Source: Pythium myriotylum
Lineage: Eukaryota; Oomycota; Peronosporomycetes; Pythiales; Pythiaceae
Reading direction: 5' to 3'
Length of the DNA: 64,000 bases
Assembly (NCBI GenBank): GCA_023091665.1
Contig: JALJCQ010000014.1
Location: forward strand, 620,001-684,000
Shown here: piece by piece, positions 30,908 to 41,600 of the stretch
Numbering within the stretch: the first letter of the stretch is position 1
Layout of the letters: the number at the start of each line of letters is the position of its first letter
Translations under genes and position numbers: made by a program
The notes under the pieces: model-generated
Told to the model about the DNA's origin: nothing
Seen by the model: the letters and a program-made list of their open reading frames with translations, nothing else
The model's database searches: none

Positions 30908-32495
30908 ACTTGCCGTCCGATCGCACGGGCATAGTGTACATGAAGGGCTAATTTATGACCTTGAAGCCATTTGCGTAAAGATGGCTACAGTTTCGATTTT
31001 TGCGGTTCGTAACTTTGTCAATGGCTGAAGTTAAGAACACCATAAACCAACACGCCACGCGCTCTCCGTTCGTCTCGCTGTTCGTTCCCCATTGCCTCAG
31101 GCATCTTCACTTCGGCTTGCATTGATGTACCGAACTGTCGTTGAGATTGAGCTAGGGTAAGCTTGATAGTGATGACGCATGCATTCAACTAGTGCATGCT
31201 GATAGTTTGCGCCTGCGTGTTGCGAAAAAAGCTTATCGTGGGTTGCGAAGACTGGCCGCCACGGACGTAGAGGGAAGAATGGGATGCAAGCATGGGAGTT
31301 ACAGTTGACGAGCCCGAATCATGATTAGGCAAATTATGAGGAAGCTGATAGTGCTGATGACAATGCTAGCCCATTTTGCGGTTGAATGGAACCTTGTGGT
31401 CCTTTACGATTCCTGTACCCTGGAGCACTGACCGGATCGCCTCCTCAACTGCCAACTTTGCGACCAGTAAGAAGAATTTTGTGCTCTGCTTGGTAGTTGG
31501 TCATGGTTGGAATGACATGACTTGTGGCGGAGCTCCACAATATTTTTCAACCCTGAGCAGTCGTCCGAACAGACGTGTATTCACTCGAGTGGGCATAAAG
31601 AATCGACAGCCCTCCTCGGCGGGGATGATCGACGATAGCCCCAACGACCCAAACTTGTGTCTGCGAGGGATATCGCATTAGGAATCAGGAATCCTCGCAG
31701 CGGATGATCGCACATGCTGCGAGTGAACGAAATACTTCGCGAGGAGTCCCATTGAGTCTTTCGTAGATATGCTTGACTACGAGGTAGCAACAACACTGGT
31801 TTCACCCGTAGAGACAGGGCCAAAACAGGAGAGCATGGACTCGGATCTCTCATTCAAAGCTGGTCATGAACGCAGAATTTGCCCAAGGAGAATTGAACCG
31901 GGCAGAATAAGATAGAATCAGTGAATAAGATTTGAATCAGATTTAACCAATGGAATACCGGGAAATGTAGTGAAGCTCACAGTTGACAGTGCGGGACTTT
32001 CAAAGTATATACGTATGACATCGGATCGCCAATCCCCAAATCAAGACCGTACTAAAACAGGATCATTTCTATAGTATGTTCATTTCTACTTGGTTTTCCA
32101 ACGTAGACATTCTCAATACGCTTGATGATCGTATCGGGTTCCTCTCGTCGACTCGGGATGTCAGTCTTCTGTCCGTCGCCTCTCGGCGTTGGACGGAGAC
32201 GCTTGATGAACGTCCGCTGTCGTATTCCAAGGCAGCGTGAGCGAGGTGGAACGATATGAGAGCGTGTTGAGAACCCCCCCCCCCTTCCCCCTCTTTACTA
32301 CTATTCCATTGCAACTTCATAGTCCTAATTCTCTACTACTAGCCTGCTATAGGACTCATGCGGCTCCCCGCGGTGAGCTTCCGCAGTCATCTTCGTGCGA
32401 GTAGTTCAGGGCCATGATGAGTGTAGAGATGAGTGAGCTCCTAGATCACTTTTTTCTTTCACTTTTCTAGAGTAGTCCGTTGAGACGTCTGATCG
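30908..32495. other. Intergenic, 1.6 kb
   Basis: AT-richer sequence between OGT and the first LRR-like gene. Short frames at 31376-31853 have no motifs. An 11-C run lies at 32274-32284. Nothing else supported. Confidence 0.5.
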
Positions 32496-34706
32496 CTAGG
32501 CGGCGCTCCAGTAATCGTCGTACCATGAATCGCTCAAAGTGTCGACTTCGTCTTGTTGATGAACGGTTCGTCCGAGATCTCGCAGCGCGACGACGCTCAA
32601 ACGCATGTACTCGAGACTCAGCCCGCTCAACGCAAATATGTGGCGAACAAGATTGGAGTCGAGGTTTGCAATCGCATGGGAGTTTTGGTGAGCCACTCGT
32701 TGGTAGTGATGAATGACACTCAGCAGAGCCAAGTTACGAGCCGATGTGTTATGATTCAAGCGGACATGGCGAGCAATCGTTGGTACCCAGGGCAGACGTT
32801 CGTTGTGGGCTAAGAAGTACGAGACTCGCCGCAATGATCTCTTGTTAAAGATGACATTTTCAAAGTGGGTGGCAATATCGCCCTCTTCAGTTGAGAGCGG
32901 TAACGAAAGCTGCATACGAAAATCTCGCAAGCCGCGGAATCTTCCAGGTCGGCATAACCACTGCTCGCATTGAGCGATATTCTCTTCTGAACATCGTAGC
33001 CCTAGGGACCGGAGTCCAGGTAGGTGAGAGAGCTTGGATCCTTCAACTGAAGAGCAGAACTGGATACAGTCAACTGACTGGATGTTTGGTACAAGGTCGA
33101 TGAGAGATTCGGTTTGCAGCCAACCGGTGTACTTCGTGTAGAGCTGGAGAAGCGAGTCGCCTAGAAGTCGGAGAAGAATCTCTTGATCCACATTTGAGAA
33201 TGCGGTTTCATCAAAATAAACCGAGGTAATGCACGAACGAGGTGGTCCTGGATACTCCTTCTCCACGAATGACATCAAGTCTGATCTGTTCACATACCCG
33301 ACACCATACCCTGCGGCAATGATGGGGATACAAATATCCATCTCATCCTCGTCGCTGCTCGCTGCTTCGCACACTTCGACTAGAGTTCCACGAGGCAAAG
33401 TCACCATCACATTAGCCTTGTCAGCTGACTCGAAAAGGCTCGTGCGTTTGGCGACAACTGCTGTTTTCCACACAATGCCGGGGCTATCATCAACTACAGG
33501 CGCGGGTTCCTGAGCAGCAGCATCATCGCTTATGAGGAGGTCTTTCAGCGTCGACAGTCGAAACCGCGATGACAGCAGTCTCGTCCAGATTTGACAATCG
33601 ACAGTCGGGCGATATCGTTCGCTGATGCCTAGTACTAGCGCTCGCCAGTTGGTCTGAGACGTGCGTGGATGGAATAGCGCGTAAGCAAGCCACAGCAGTT
33701 CAGTGCGGCTCGAGATCTCCACTCGAAGCTCTCGAAGCGAAGTGGTGAATGGCAAAAGCGTGCAGAGACTCGTGAAGACAGTATGCCCCCCGGCAACACG
33801 CCTCGTACTTTTCAGCAAGTTTTTGAGGTCCAACATTTGGAGTTTCCCCAGGAAATTCCCGTACGAGTAGCCCAGCGAGGTGTGGAAAAACGACACGAGA
33901 CATCGGCTCTCAAGCCCTCGCCGGCTGTACTCGGGCTCTCGGTCGCTGCTGCTGTACATTTTGAACCGCATGTCCACGGCCATTGACGTTGGCATTGCAG
34001 CCATGAAGTCTCGAGCCACTTTGAGCTGGCTGGCCTCGAGTCCCGCAAGAGCCACCTCGTGGTGGTGGCGGCCGACGAGCTCGACGCCCGTCCACACAAG
34101 CGACGTCTTACTGCGAAACGCCACGCTCGCCTTTGCCTGGACGGCAATAAACTCGAGCATGGCCTTGGTGGCCGCTCGCGTCGGCGCGCAACGGAAGCGT
34201 AGCGTGCACTCGATCGGCGGGCCTTCTCTCGGCGTCTTGGGCGGTTTCGTGAACAGCTCGAGCACGCGCGTCTTGAGCAAGTGGCGTTCTTTCTCAACGT
34301 CAAACCTCTTGAACAAGCTGCCGTCCGTCGGGTTCCACTGGATCACGATCCGCGGGAACGCGACGCTGGCGATCTCCATGGTCACGGGCTCCTCGGGCAG
34401 TTTGAGCGCGAGCGCCGCGACCCAAAAGTCGAGATTGCGCTCGAACGAGAGCCGCTCGCGCGCGCTGACGCTGCGCCAGAGCGCGAGCACGTCGCGCAGG
34501 TCGGCGAGCACGACGCTTCGCGGCAGCGCGCGCGCCAGCCACGGCGGCGTCTCGCGCGGCACGCAGAGCACGAGCGTGTCGAACGCGCGCGTGAACGTGT
34601 CGTGGCGCCGCGTGGTCGCCAGTCGCCACGTGATGCCGTGGCGCCGCAGCCGCTCGGCGCCGCCCGTGACGAGCGCGGCGGCCGCGACCGGTGGCGCGCT
34701 CGCCAT
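32496..34706 (-). CDS. Large leucine-rich protein with embedded SH3b-like segment, copy 1, ~736 aa
   Basis: I do not recognise a named family. The protein has irregular leucine-rich strands (LGKLQMLDLKNLL, SLRELRVEISSRTELLWLAY, LPGLRSLGLRCSEENI, FRGLRDFRMQLSLP). At about residues 415-480 it has a beta-rich insert VMVTLPRGTLVEVCEAA ... IAAGYGVGYVNRSDLMSF, which resembles bacterial-type SH3 (SH3b) folds by its G-T-x-V-E-V and G-Y-G-V-G-Y-V pattern. There is no signal peptide or membrane helix. The frame continues to an earlier ATG at 34790; I chose MASAPP at 34706 because the paralogue at 36867 begins at about the same distance from the shared region. Third positions are nearly all G/C in the first 30 codons (28/30) but only 15/27 at the end. 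Confidence 0.7.
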   Translation of the reverse strand: MASAPPVAAAALVTGGAERLRRHGITWRLATTRRHDTFTRAFDTLVLCVPRETPPWLARALPRSVVLADLRDVLALWRSVSARERLSFERNLDFWVAALALKLPEEPVTMEIASVAFPRIVIQWNPTDGSLFKRFDVEKERHLLKTRVLELFTKPPKTPREGPPIECTLRFRCAPTRAATKAMLEFIAVQAKASVAFRSKTSLVWTGVELVGRHHHEVALAGLEASQLKVARDFMAAMPTSMAVDMRFKMYSSSDREPEYSRRGLESRCLVSFFHTSLGYSYGNFLGKLQMLDLKNLLKSTRRVAGGHTVFTSLCTLLPFTTSLRELRVEISSRTELLWLAYALFHPRTSQTNWRALVLGISERYRPTVDCQIWTRLLSSRFRLSTLKDLLISDDAAAQEPAPVVDDSPGIVWKTAVVAKRTSLFESADKANVMVTLPRGTLVEVCEAASSDEDEMDICIPIIAAGYGVGYVNRSDLMSFVEKEYPGPPRSCITSVYFDETAFSNVDQEILLRLLGDSLLQLYTKYTGWLQTESLIDLVPNIQSVDCIQFCSSVEGSKLSHLPGLRSLGLRCSEENIAQCEQWLCRPGRFRGLRDFRMQLSLPLSTEEGDIATHFENVIFNKRSLRRVSYFLAHNERLPWVPTIARHVRLNHNTSARNLALLSVIHHYQRVAHQNSHAIANLDSNLVRHIFALSGLSLEYMRLSVVALRDLGRTVHQQDEVDTLSDSWYDDYWSAA

Positions 34707-35219
34707 GGAGGAGGAGGAGGAGGTCGAAGCGACGAGGGGGTCGCGTCGGGAAGAGAGGGAGGTCACACTGGCGGAGGTGATGAGTGACACGGCTCCCCGG
34801 TTTTAATGGAAGGAGGGCTGGATGCAGTTTCGAGGGGATCTCGAATGGCTACATTTCTCACACGTCACATGTTTTCGAAAGCTGATTGGAGAGCCGATGC
34901 TGTCGAGGTTCATGTTGCTTGTGGGGGCGAATACTGTTCAGGAAGCCGTAAGGAAGCAGGTTTAGCTTGTCTACATCGAAATGCCCGCCGAGAGCCGAGT
35001 GCGACATGGTCAGGTAGTACATCTTGGGGCGTATTACAACTCGGTCAAGAATGTGACCTACGCATCGAAGTCGCGATTCCACAAGGGAAAGATCATCAAG
35101 AAACACACTCGTGTCTTCTGTCAAAGGCCCTCGAACGAAAAAAGAGTAGTAGCGGATCTGCAAAAATGGTAGCTTGATTGGTATGGCTAATGCACGACTA
35201 ATCGATTTGTCACCCTCGT

Positions 35220-35516
35220 TTACTTCATGGAGAGCTCGCGTGGACCGCACACCGTTCCCGGAGCTGGAGTGCGTGGGTGCGTCGGGGTCGGGAAGTTTGT
35301 TTCCGGCCGGGTCTCTGTGGGTGTCGGTGTTGCTGACGGGGCTTCTTCGCCACCGCCGCATCGTAGACGTGTTGGCTCAGGGGCGACGGCTAGGACGCGT
35401 GGGACTGCAGAGGGCGGAATCGTTGGAGCTGGCGTCGTCGGTCTCTCCGTGCACGCTGCAACAAGGTCCATTGCCACGAGAGCGACCGCAACGAGCCCTA
35501 GAAGACGGAAGTGCAT
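35220..35516 (-). CDS. Small secreted Pro/Thr-rich protein, copy 1, 98 aa
   Basis: Signal peptide MHFRLLGLVAVALVAMDLVA is followed by CTERPTTPAPT, a PRVLAVAPEP segment, CGGGEE, further T/P repeats and a final C in GTVCGPREL. A damaged paralogue lies at 39150-39414. Three mature cysteines and the P/T repeats suggest a wall-associated or O-glycosylated secreted product; function unknown. The stop comes within a possible donor site (AAGTAA), so a 3' exon cannot be excluded. Confidence 0.55.
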   Translation of the reverse strand: MHFRLLGLVAVALVAMDLVAACTERPTTPAPTIPPSAVPRVLAVAPEPTRLRCGGGEEAPSATPTPTETRPETNFPTPTHPRTPAPGTVCGPRELSMK

Positions 35517-36866
35517 CGTCGTTGGTGTTGTTGGCTGGCCTTGGCGAGGTGAATTCGGAAATGAACCTTCTGCGGAGCGATGTTCGGGAACCGATGTTGT
35601 TGGTCTTCCAGCTACCTACTCGTCAGCGAACTAAACAGGGTGTCGTTTTAGGATGCTCAGGATTCAAATGAACCCACGGACAGATCCGTAATGACTCTTT
35701 ATCTCGCCCACTTGCAGTTGTGGACAACGTCAATCTATCGGGCGTCAAATTTTGGAATGGGAATCGTCATACAGTAACATGAACGACTGATAATTCGATT
35801 TGGATACCATCCAGTTTCTGTGGATGGCAGGTGAGGATGTGCGTTTAGTACACTCGAGCTTCTGTAGAGTACAACGCTCTGCACACTCGATGCAACAGAG
35901 GCTGTTATTCGAGCAGGTGATGCGTTCACATAGCATCGAGTCTGGAAGGTTCAGTCGTGTCCACAATCAACCTTCACGTTCCTCGATCTATCATGCTGAG
36001 CAAACCGAAGCTCGAGCCCAGGTAGTTAGTTGCTAAGCATCCTCCACAGCATGATCGCATTGCGTAGTGGATACGCCGGAGAGTCCCAGCTTATGAAGTG
36101 GCACTCTCTGCCGTGGGCAGAGTTATACCTTGGGAGCTTCTATGTCCGATGCGCGGAAGTTGATGAAAGTCCTCGAGGTGGTGAGTTGCCCCAAAATTAG
36201 TGGGCTGCATCCCGTGTGTGGGTCTCTGTTGAGGAGGACCTTCGTTTCTGGATGGGCACAGTGAACTTCGACATCACCGGCCACGAGCGTGACAGTCAAC
36301 CCTTCATCGTTCGAAAAAGTAATCGTTCATTCTCTAGAGTTGTGCTCTACTCGGATCTGTCGGGAGGGAATCTCCCTCAAATGTGAAGAGGATGATGAGC
36401 TACGACTTCTTGGACTCCTGAATATGTTAAGCTCGACGATGACGAGATCTCTATGGTGAGCAGAAGATCTATGGACACTCGACCCATCGGTAAAGGAAAC
36501 CGTTCCCTACAAATCCTTGCTCGCTGCATTTGAAAAATCAACGGTGCTGCTAATCAGCAAGTCGAAAAGTGCGCCCAAGGCACACGGCCCAAACATGTGT
36601 CATCGTCTTCTTGGAGTTGAGCCCGTTGGAAACCGTTATCCCAGCGACAATTGAAGTCAGCGACTTCGAGTGAGCAATGTAGTGGTCACTAAAACCTCTC
36701 TTTCGTTTGCTCGTGATAGCACATAAAAAGGCACTCACGTAACCACCACTGAAAGCCATCATCGACGTAATCGCTGGGCTATCAGCAAAGAAATTGGGAC
36801 GAGGCACGTAATGTGAAGGATGGGCAGCATGAGAGAACTCTCAGGTGACCATTCATGATAATCCAG
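35517..36866. other. Intergenic, 1.35 kb
   Basis: AT-richer. A short stretch near 35800-35850 (DTIQFLWMAGEDVRL) weakly resembles DCIQFCSSVEGSKL of the LRR-like protein and may be a relic, but the match is too short to call. Nothing else supported. Confidence 0.4.
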
Positions 36867-38846
36867 ATGGAGCTCCATGCTATCGCGCTTGTCAGCAAAT
36901 GGGTGAGTCGGCTGGAGAACGTGAGGATCCGCTTCGCATCCACTTACCGCGCGGAAGTGGCCCCGACTTCTCGAGTCTTGGACACGCTGGTGCTAGAGCC
37001 TTACGTGGATGACAATGGGATCACGAACGCTCCCCCGGCGGCGGTACTTCGGGAGGCGTTACTTGTTTGGCATTCTGTGAGCAGCTGTGTAGGACTATCG
37101 TTCGGAGAAAACGCACCTCTATGGGGGAGCTTGCTACGAGGCCTGCTGAGAGAGCCACTGGGCTCCGGTCAGACGTTCAATCAAGCTTTTCCTCGCGTCG
37201 TACTCTTTTGGAACACTTCTTCTTCTGGAAGGTCCCGCACATACTTCGATCCAACCATGTTCCAGACGCACTTTCTCGATTTCTTCGATCCCAAAACCCC
37301 AACTTCGAGCGAGTGCCTCGCAGACCTGTCAACACTGGATGCATTCCAAATCCGACGACCTCGCCTCGATTGTGCACTGAGGTTTTGCTTTGCCCCAACT
37401 CACAGCTTGACTCGTCGAATCTTCTCATTGGTCTCGAAACGACTTCCTGCAATGGCGCTAATCAACCAGACCTGCCGCGGACTGCAACTGACAGAAGTTC
37501 AGTTACTCGGTCGAAGATGCGTTCAAGACGATTGGGGTGGGCTCCGTATTGGTGACCTCACGTTTATCGAAAAGCTTTGCGACAAGATGCCTACGGGTCT
37601 GGAATTGAGCCTCCGAGTGATCGGACAGTTTGTTCCCGCTCCAAAAAACAACCCGCCCATGGTTGTTTCAAGTATGGTTTTACGCTCTCTTCTATCGCGA
37701 TTAATCGGAATCGAAGGTACCGGGTATGCTGGCCGGCTTCGTGTGCTCGATCTCACTCAGGCGTTCCCTAGAAGCTCCTTCGGTCGTGGTTCTTTTCGAC
37801 CGGCGGGACTGGAGCTTAACTTTCCGTCGTTATGCACACTCCTCCCTTACTCGAAGACCATTGAAGATGTCCGACTGCAACTTCGGAAGCCAGATGACCT
37901 CTTATGGGTGTTATATTTTGCATTCCACCCGCGACTCACTCAAACGCGACTGCGATCGCTCGCACTAATTGGAGGTAAAAAGCAGGCTCACTATGATGTC
38001 GCGAAGCGCCTTATCGACGCGCGGGAGCCTCTCCGCGAGATGGCGAGGCTACTCACTAACGACGTTGCGGGCGTGCGTCAATCTCTGCCACGCGCCAGGG
38101 CTAGTGCTGGGTGTAGCCGGTGTTCAGCTCGAACGCGACACCTGACGGAAGTGTTCGAATTGGGTGAGTCGACTGTGCTGGTATCACTCGAAGCCGGTAC
38201 GGTCATCGAGTGTGCCGAGTTTAGCGATCGTGATGAACTAGTGGTGGTGGCCGTAGCTGGTTTCGGGATTGGAGTTGTGGCTACATCCGACCTTGAATCA
38301 TTCGAAGAGACGATTCATCCCAGCAGTCTCACAACTCCTATCTGTTCTCTGCACATGGACGAGCAAGGTGGTGCGGGGAAGTGTACCTTTACTTTCCTGT
38401 TTGAGGCATTTGGCCCAAACCTTAAGCACCTTCGTACACGGGCTCCACTTCGAGTGTTGGAAGAAAAAGGCTTGACAGCTTGCCTTGAAAGCCTGAGTTG
38501 TGCGTTCGAGACCCCCAAGCATTATGTGGCCCCCATGCTTCCTCCTTCGCTATCCATTATGTGCCATGAGCATGACATGGAGGCGTGCTTTACGACGCTT
38601 GCTCAACATCACAAAAAGTTGCGAGACCTGACTTTGCGGCTTAATGTTCTGTCAGCGAAGGGTTTCTACGACATCCTGCTTCCAAAGCTAGACGAGCTCT
38701 TCCGGGACGGAGAAGGTGTTGTCACCATCGAGGTTTTTCTTGGCACCCTACCTCAAACAGAAGCACAATTTGAACGATCTGACCAGATTGGAGATAACAC
38801 AACTCAAAGAGCACCCGCATGGCGAGGAAAAAGTCAGCATTCATGA
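36867..38846 (+). CDS. Large leucine-rich protein with SH3b-like segment, copy 2, C-terminus frameshifted
   Basis: Paralogue of the gene at 32496 over its whole length. Shared blocks include LDTLVLEPYV against FDTLVLCVPR, FPSLCTLLPYSKTIEDVRLQ against FTSLCTLLPFTTSLRELRVE, and the SH3b-like VLVSLEAGTVIECAEF ... AGFGIGVVATSDLESFE (about residues 430-480). The frame ends at 38846 with DNTTQRAPAWRGKSQHS, but the expected C-terminal sequence continues in another frame from about 38819 to 39058, so the last ~70 residues are lost by an indel near 38810-38830. The start at 36867 (MELHAIALVSKW) is matched to copy 1; the frame is open to 36855. Third positions are less G/C-rich than in copy 1. Confidence 0.65.
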   Translation: MELHAIALVSKWVSRLENVRIRFASTYRAEVAPTSRVLDTLVLEPYVDDNGITNAPPAAVLREALLVWHSVSSCVGLSFGENAPLWGSLLRGLLREPLGSGQTFNQAFPRVVLFWNTSSSGRSRTYFDPTMFQTHFLDFFDPKTPTSSECLADLSTLDAFQIRRPRLDCALRFCFAPTHSLTRRIFSLVSKRLPAMALINQTCRGLQLTEVQLLGRRCVQDDWGGLRIGDLTFIEKLCDKMPTGLELSLRVIGQFVPAPKNNPPMVVSSMVLRSLLSRLIGIEGTGYAGRLRVLDLTQAFPRSSFGRGSFRPAGLELNFPSLCTLLPYSKTIEDVRLQLRKPDDLLWVLYFAFHPRLTQTRLRSLALIGGKKQAHYDVAKRLIDAREPLREMARLLTNDVAGVRQSLPRARASAGCSRCSARTRHLTEVFELGESTVLVSLEAGTVIECAEFSDRDELVVVAVAGFGIGVVATSDLESFEETIHPSSLTTPICSLHMDEQGGAGKCTFTFLFEAFGPNLKHLRTRAPLRVLEEKGLTACLESLSCAFETPKHYVAPMLPPSLSIMCHEHDMEACFTTLAQHHKKLRDLTLRLNVLSAKGFYDILLPKLDELFRDGEGVVTIEVFLGTLPQTEAQFERSDQIGDNTTQRAPAWRGKSQHS

Positions 38847-39058
38847 GCGTAGTGCACTCTACTTCGTCCAACTCGAGCTTCAACAATCCTGTTGAACTCT
38901 TGGACACAAGCATTCTGCGCCAGATATTCGAATTTTGCGGTCAGCATCTCGATGCCATCCGGATTAGTACATCGAAAAACCACTTCGTCACAGCTGCAGA
39001 CTGGCCGAACGAATTGACTCGTCCAACAGACTCATGGTGTGGGAAAAGGCACTGGTAA
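38819..39058 (+). pseudogene. Displaced C-terminal segment of LRR-like copy 2
   Basis: Reads KKSAFMSVVHSTSSNSSF and ELLDTSILRQIFEFCGQHLD ... DSWCGKRHW, matching the C-terminus of copy 1 (NLALLSVIHHY, NLDSNLVRHIFALSGLSLE ... DSWYDDYW). It is out of frame with the upstream 650 codons by two bases. Confidence 0.6.
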
Positions 39059-39149
39059 GGTGTTTGTTCATTTGAATTGATCACGTAAATCATCCCAAAG
39101 AATGTCTTCTTTAGAAGTCGATCGGGTAAATACGCCATCGAGCGTAGGA

Positions 39150-39414
39150 ACTCATATCCCGAGCAATATTGTCCCGGGCTCTTTGTCGGAGGCACCGTAG
39201 TCGGTGGAGATGTGGGCTTCACATCCCCTGATAGACAGCCGAGTCAGGCGTGCTGGGGGGCTGGTTCCGAGGCGAGCAGTCGGGGGGCATCCGAAGCTTG
39301 CGGTGAGGTTGGTGGAAGGGTATACTCCGGAGGAAACGTACAGGCGGAGGCAGAATTAATTGAAAGTATTGAGGCTGCAGCGACAGCAGCAGCCAAAAGA
39401 GTACGAGCAATCAT
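39150..39414 (-). pseudogene. Secreted Pro/Thr-rich protein, copy 2, interrupted by a stop codon
   Basis: ATG at 39414 opens a signal peptide (MIARTLLAAAVAAASILSIN) followed by CTFPPEYTLPPT and APRLLASEPAPQHA, then TGA at 39244-39246. The same frame continues LGCLSGDVKPTSPPTTVPPT and SPGQYCSGYEF. Aligned with copy 1 the stop falls inside the mature protein, where copy 1 reads EPTRLRCGGGEE. Either a nonsense mutation or a truncated 56-residue peptide is possible. The left limit is approximate. Confidence 0.5.
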
Positions 39415-39802
39415 TGCAGCTGGGTGCGGTGGAGTTTCAGTCTTTGGATGGCGGAAACGATATTGAGACCTTTCAGGCAAAATGCTCGGCGGTTTGATGC
39501 TTTACCCGGGAGCTGCTTCAAGGAGCAGCATTGCAAGATTAGTACTCCCGCTATGAACCCGAGCCCAAAGTGTGCGGAATCGGATTTGAGCGCCAGAAAT
39601 TCCGCACCCAAGCCGAAATATATCGTGGTAGTCACTTCTCGCGTCAGCCAACTGACGCATCTGCAGATGTGCTACATCAAGTCGCGTTAAACCAGAATGA
39701 TGAAATGTTGCGAGTCGCAACTTTTGAGTACAACAATTGTATACTGTGCAAAGGAGTCTGGTGCGAGTGTTTAGTTGCCACTAGATCCGTGAGAGAAGAG
39801 GA

Positions 39803-41600
39803 TCATGCAGATTTGGGCAAAATCTTCGCGTGCTGCTGAAAGTACTGGAGCACGCTTGTCGTGAATGTAACTTCTTCCTGAATACCTGCTACGTTTTGCT
39901 TGGTCCAGTCGTAGAGCCCAAGGACGTCTGTATTGAGACGTCGAACGGCAGTGCGGAGAGCCTCAACCTGGTCCGAGCCAAAGTCAGCGTGAGGTTTTCA
40001 CATCTGTTTTCTCTCGACTCACTGTGGTTTCTTGGCCCTGATTTATCACGTCGAAATCGGTTCTGAGCGAGGTTATGCTCCCTTGAAGCTCTTCCAGTCG
40101 CTCTACGTGAAGACGAATCATTGCGTCCATGGATTGCAGAGCTTTTGCATCGTAGAGCTCCACCGCGTCCCCAGATGGGATAGTGGGTGACCGAACACCT
40201 CTTGAAAACTCGTCTACACGGGATCTAATAGACCGAAGCTCATCCTCCCACTGACTCTGTGCTTTGAGAAATCGACGAGATAGTTCGCTAGGGAGTTTGG
40301 TCAACATCTACGTAGAGCGATCGATCAGCCTATGTAAAAATCGAATGGTGCTTTCCACGATAGTACCGAATCACAAGTGTTCTGGATCTCGTCGAATCTT
40401 GCGTCCATTTCGCTTTTGAGCGATTGGTGGCTCTTGTTTGACTCGCGCAAACGGTTTGTGATCGTGTCGAACTGTTTGCGGTCAGCACTTCGATACGAGG
40501 CAATCTCAGCTTTCCTGCCATTCAGAATGAATCAGTATGATCAAATAACCATAATAAGCACTCTGATGACACGTACATAGACTCAAGGTTCGCTGAGAGT
40601 TCGTGTAGTTTCTGTGTGACGCCCACACCACTTCGACAAAATTCTTTTGGCGTCAATGCGAATGCCACCTCGGATGGCTGAACTCCTTCACCGTACTGGA
40701 GTGGCATCTGAGCGCTGACGCTGGACGGGAACGCAAGCTTCAGCTTGAGTAATTCCTTGTCCAATGTGAAGAGCTTCTCGTCCATCTCGGCTGCGCGAGC
40801 TTGAATCGATTGATTGACCAGAAGTTGCTGGTCCTTCGCTCGTATCATCTCCTTGCGCGTTGAGTCGATCGCGTCGGCCATATTTTGAAGCTGTTTAGAG
40901 AGGAACTCCTTCGTTGCAGTCATTTCATGTTGCACCAGCCGCACTTCCGCGATCAAGCTGTCCTGTGAATCCTGAACATGCGCCACGTGGACTTGAAGGT
41001 CCTTCGATACATCCACGTGAGCTCATGGTTGGCACCTGCTCGCGCGACCAGAACTTACATATTTCTCGGCGCGAAAGCTCTCTGTCATCTCCTCCAGCAA
41101 TGCGTCCAACTTGTCGTCTAGCATCACAGCGAACTTGACGTCGCGCCCCCGAATCTCATTGATCTGCTCTTGAAGACCCTCAAGAACTTCTTGGGATGCC
41201 TCGTCCAGATTCAGTTGGTGGTGTTTCTCAATCTGCATCATCTGCGTCCACAAACCCATCTCAGACCACGATATCAGCCACAACCGAAAACAAGTTTTCC
41301 ACCGACTCTGACGGCCTTGGTCAGCTCGTCTACCTGCGGGGCGAGCTCAGTCGCGACAGCCTTGAGATTTTGCTTCGTCTTGAGCAACGTCTGCTCCGCC
41401 TGCTCGCGTCGGAACCGCTCGCTCATGAGGTTCTTGCTGCCACCGAGCACGTGAGGTGCCATCTTCGCTGGCGTTGACGTTGCCTTCGAGCGCACACTGG
41501 AGAGGCTTGAGCTCGGCATGGTTGCTCTGTCGCTCAACGCTGAAGCATGGCTCCATTGGCTCGCGTCCTTTCGCGGCACTCGCCGTAAATACACATCCAT
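39803..41600 (-). CDS. Multi-exon coiled-coil protein, about 510 aa, six exons
   Basis: The frame switches five times at sites with GT-AG signals. Exons (minus strand): 41600 to about 41300 (donor not resolved), about 41262 to 41059, 41001-40577, 40514-40367, 40307-40023, 39967-39803. Introns 2-5 are 57, 62, 59 and 55 nt with donors GTAAGT, GTACGT, GTACTA, GTGAGT. The product is rich in Glu/Gln/Lys/Leu heptads (SERFRREQAEQTLLKTKQNL, LEGLQEQINEIRGRD, MADAIDSTRKEMIRAKDQQL, HVERLEELQGSITSLRTDF), ending YFQQHAKILPKSA. There are no other domains, signal peptide or membrane segment; the role is unknown. It is intron-rich compared with its neighbours, which fits an old conserved gene inside an otherwise young region. 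Confidence 0.7.

Noticed and set aside
31860..31910. tRNA gene on the minus strand suggested by CGGTTCAATTCTC
   Set aside because: The neighbouring T stem does not pair and no cloverleaf fits.
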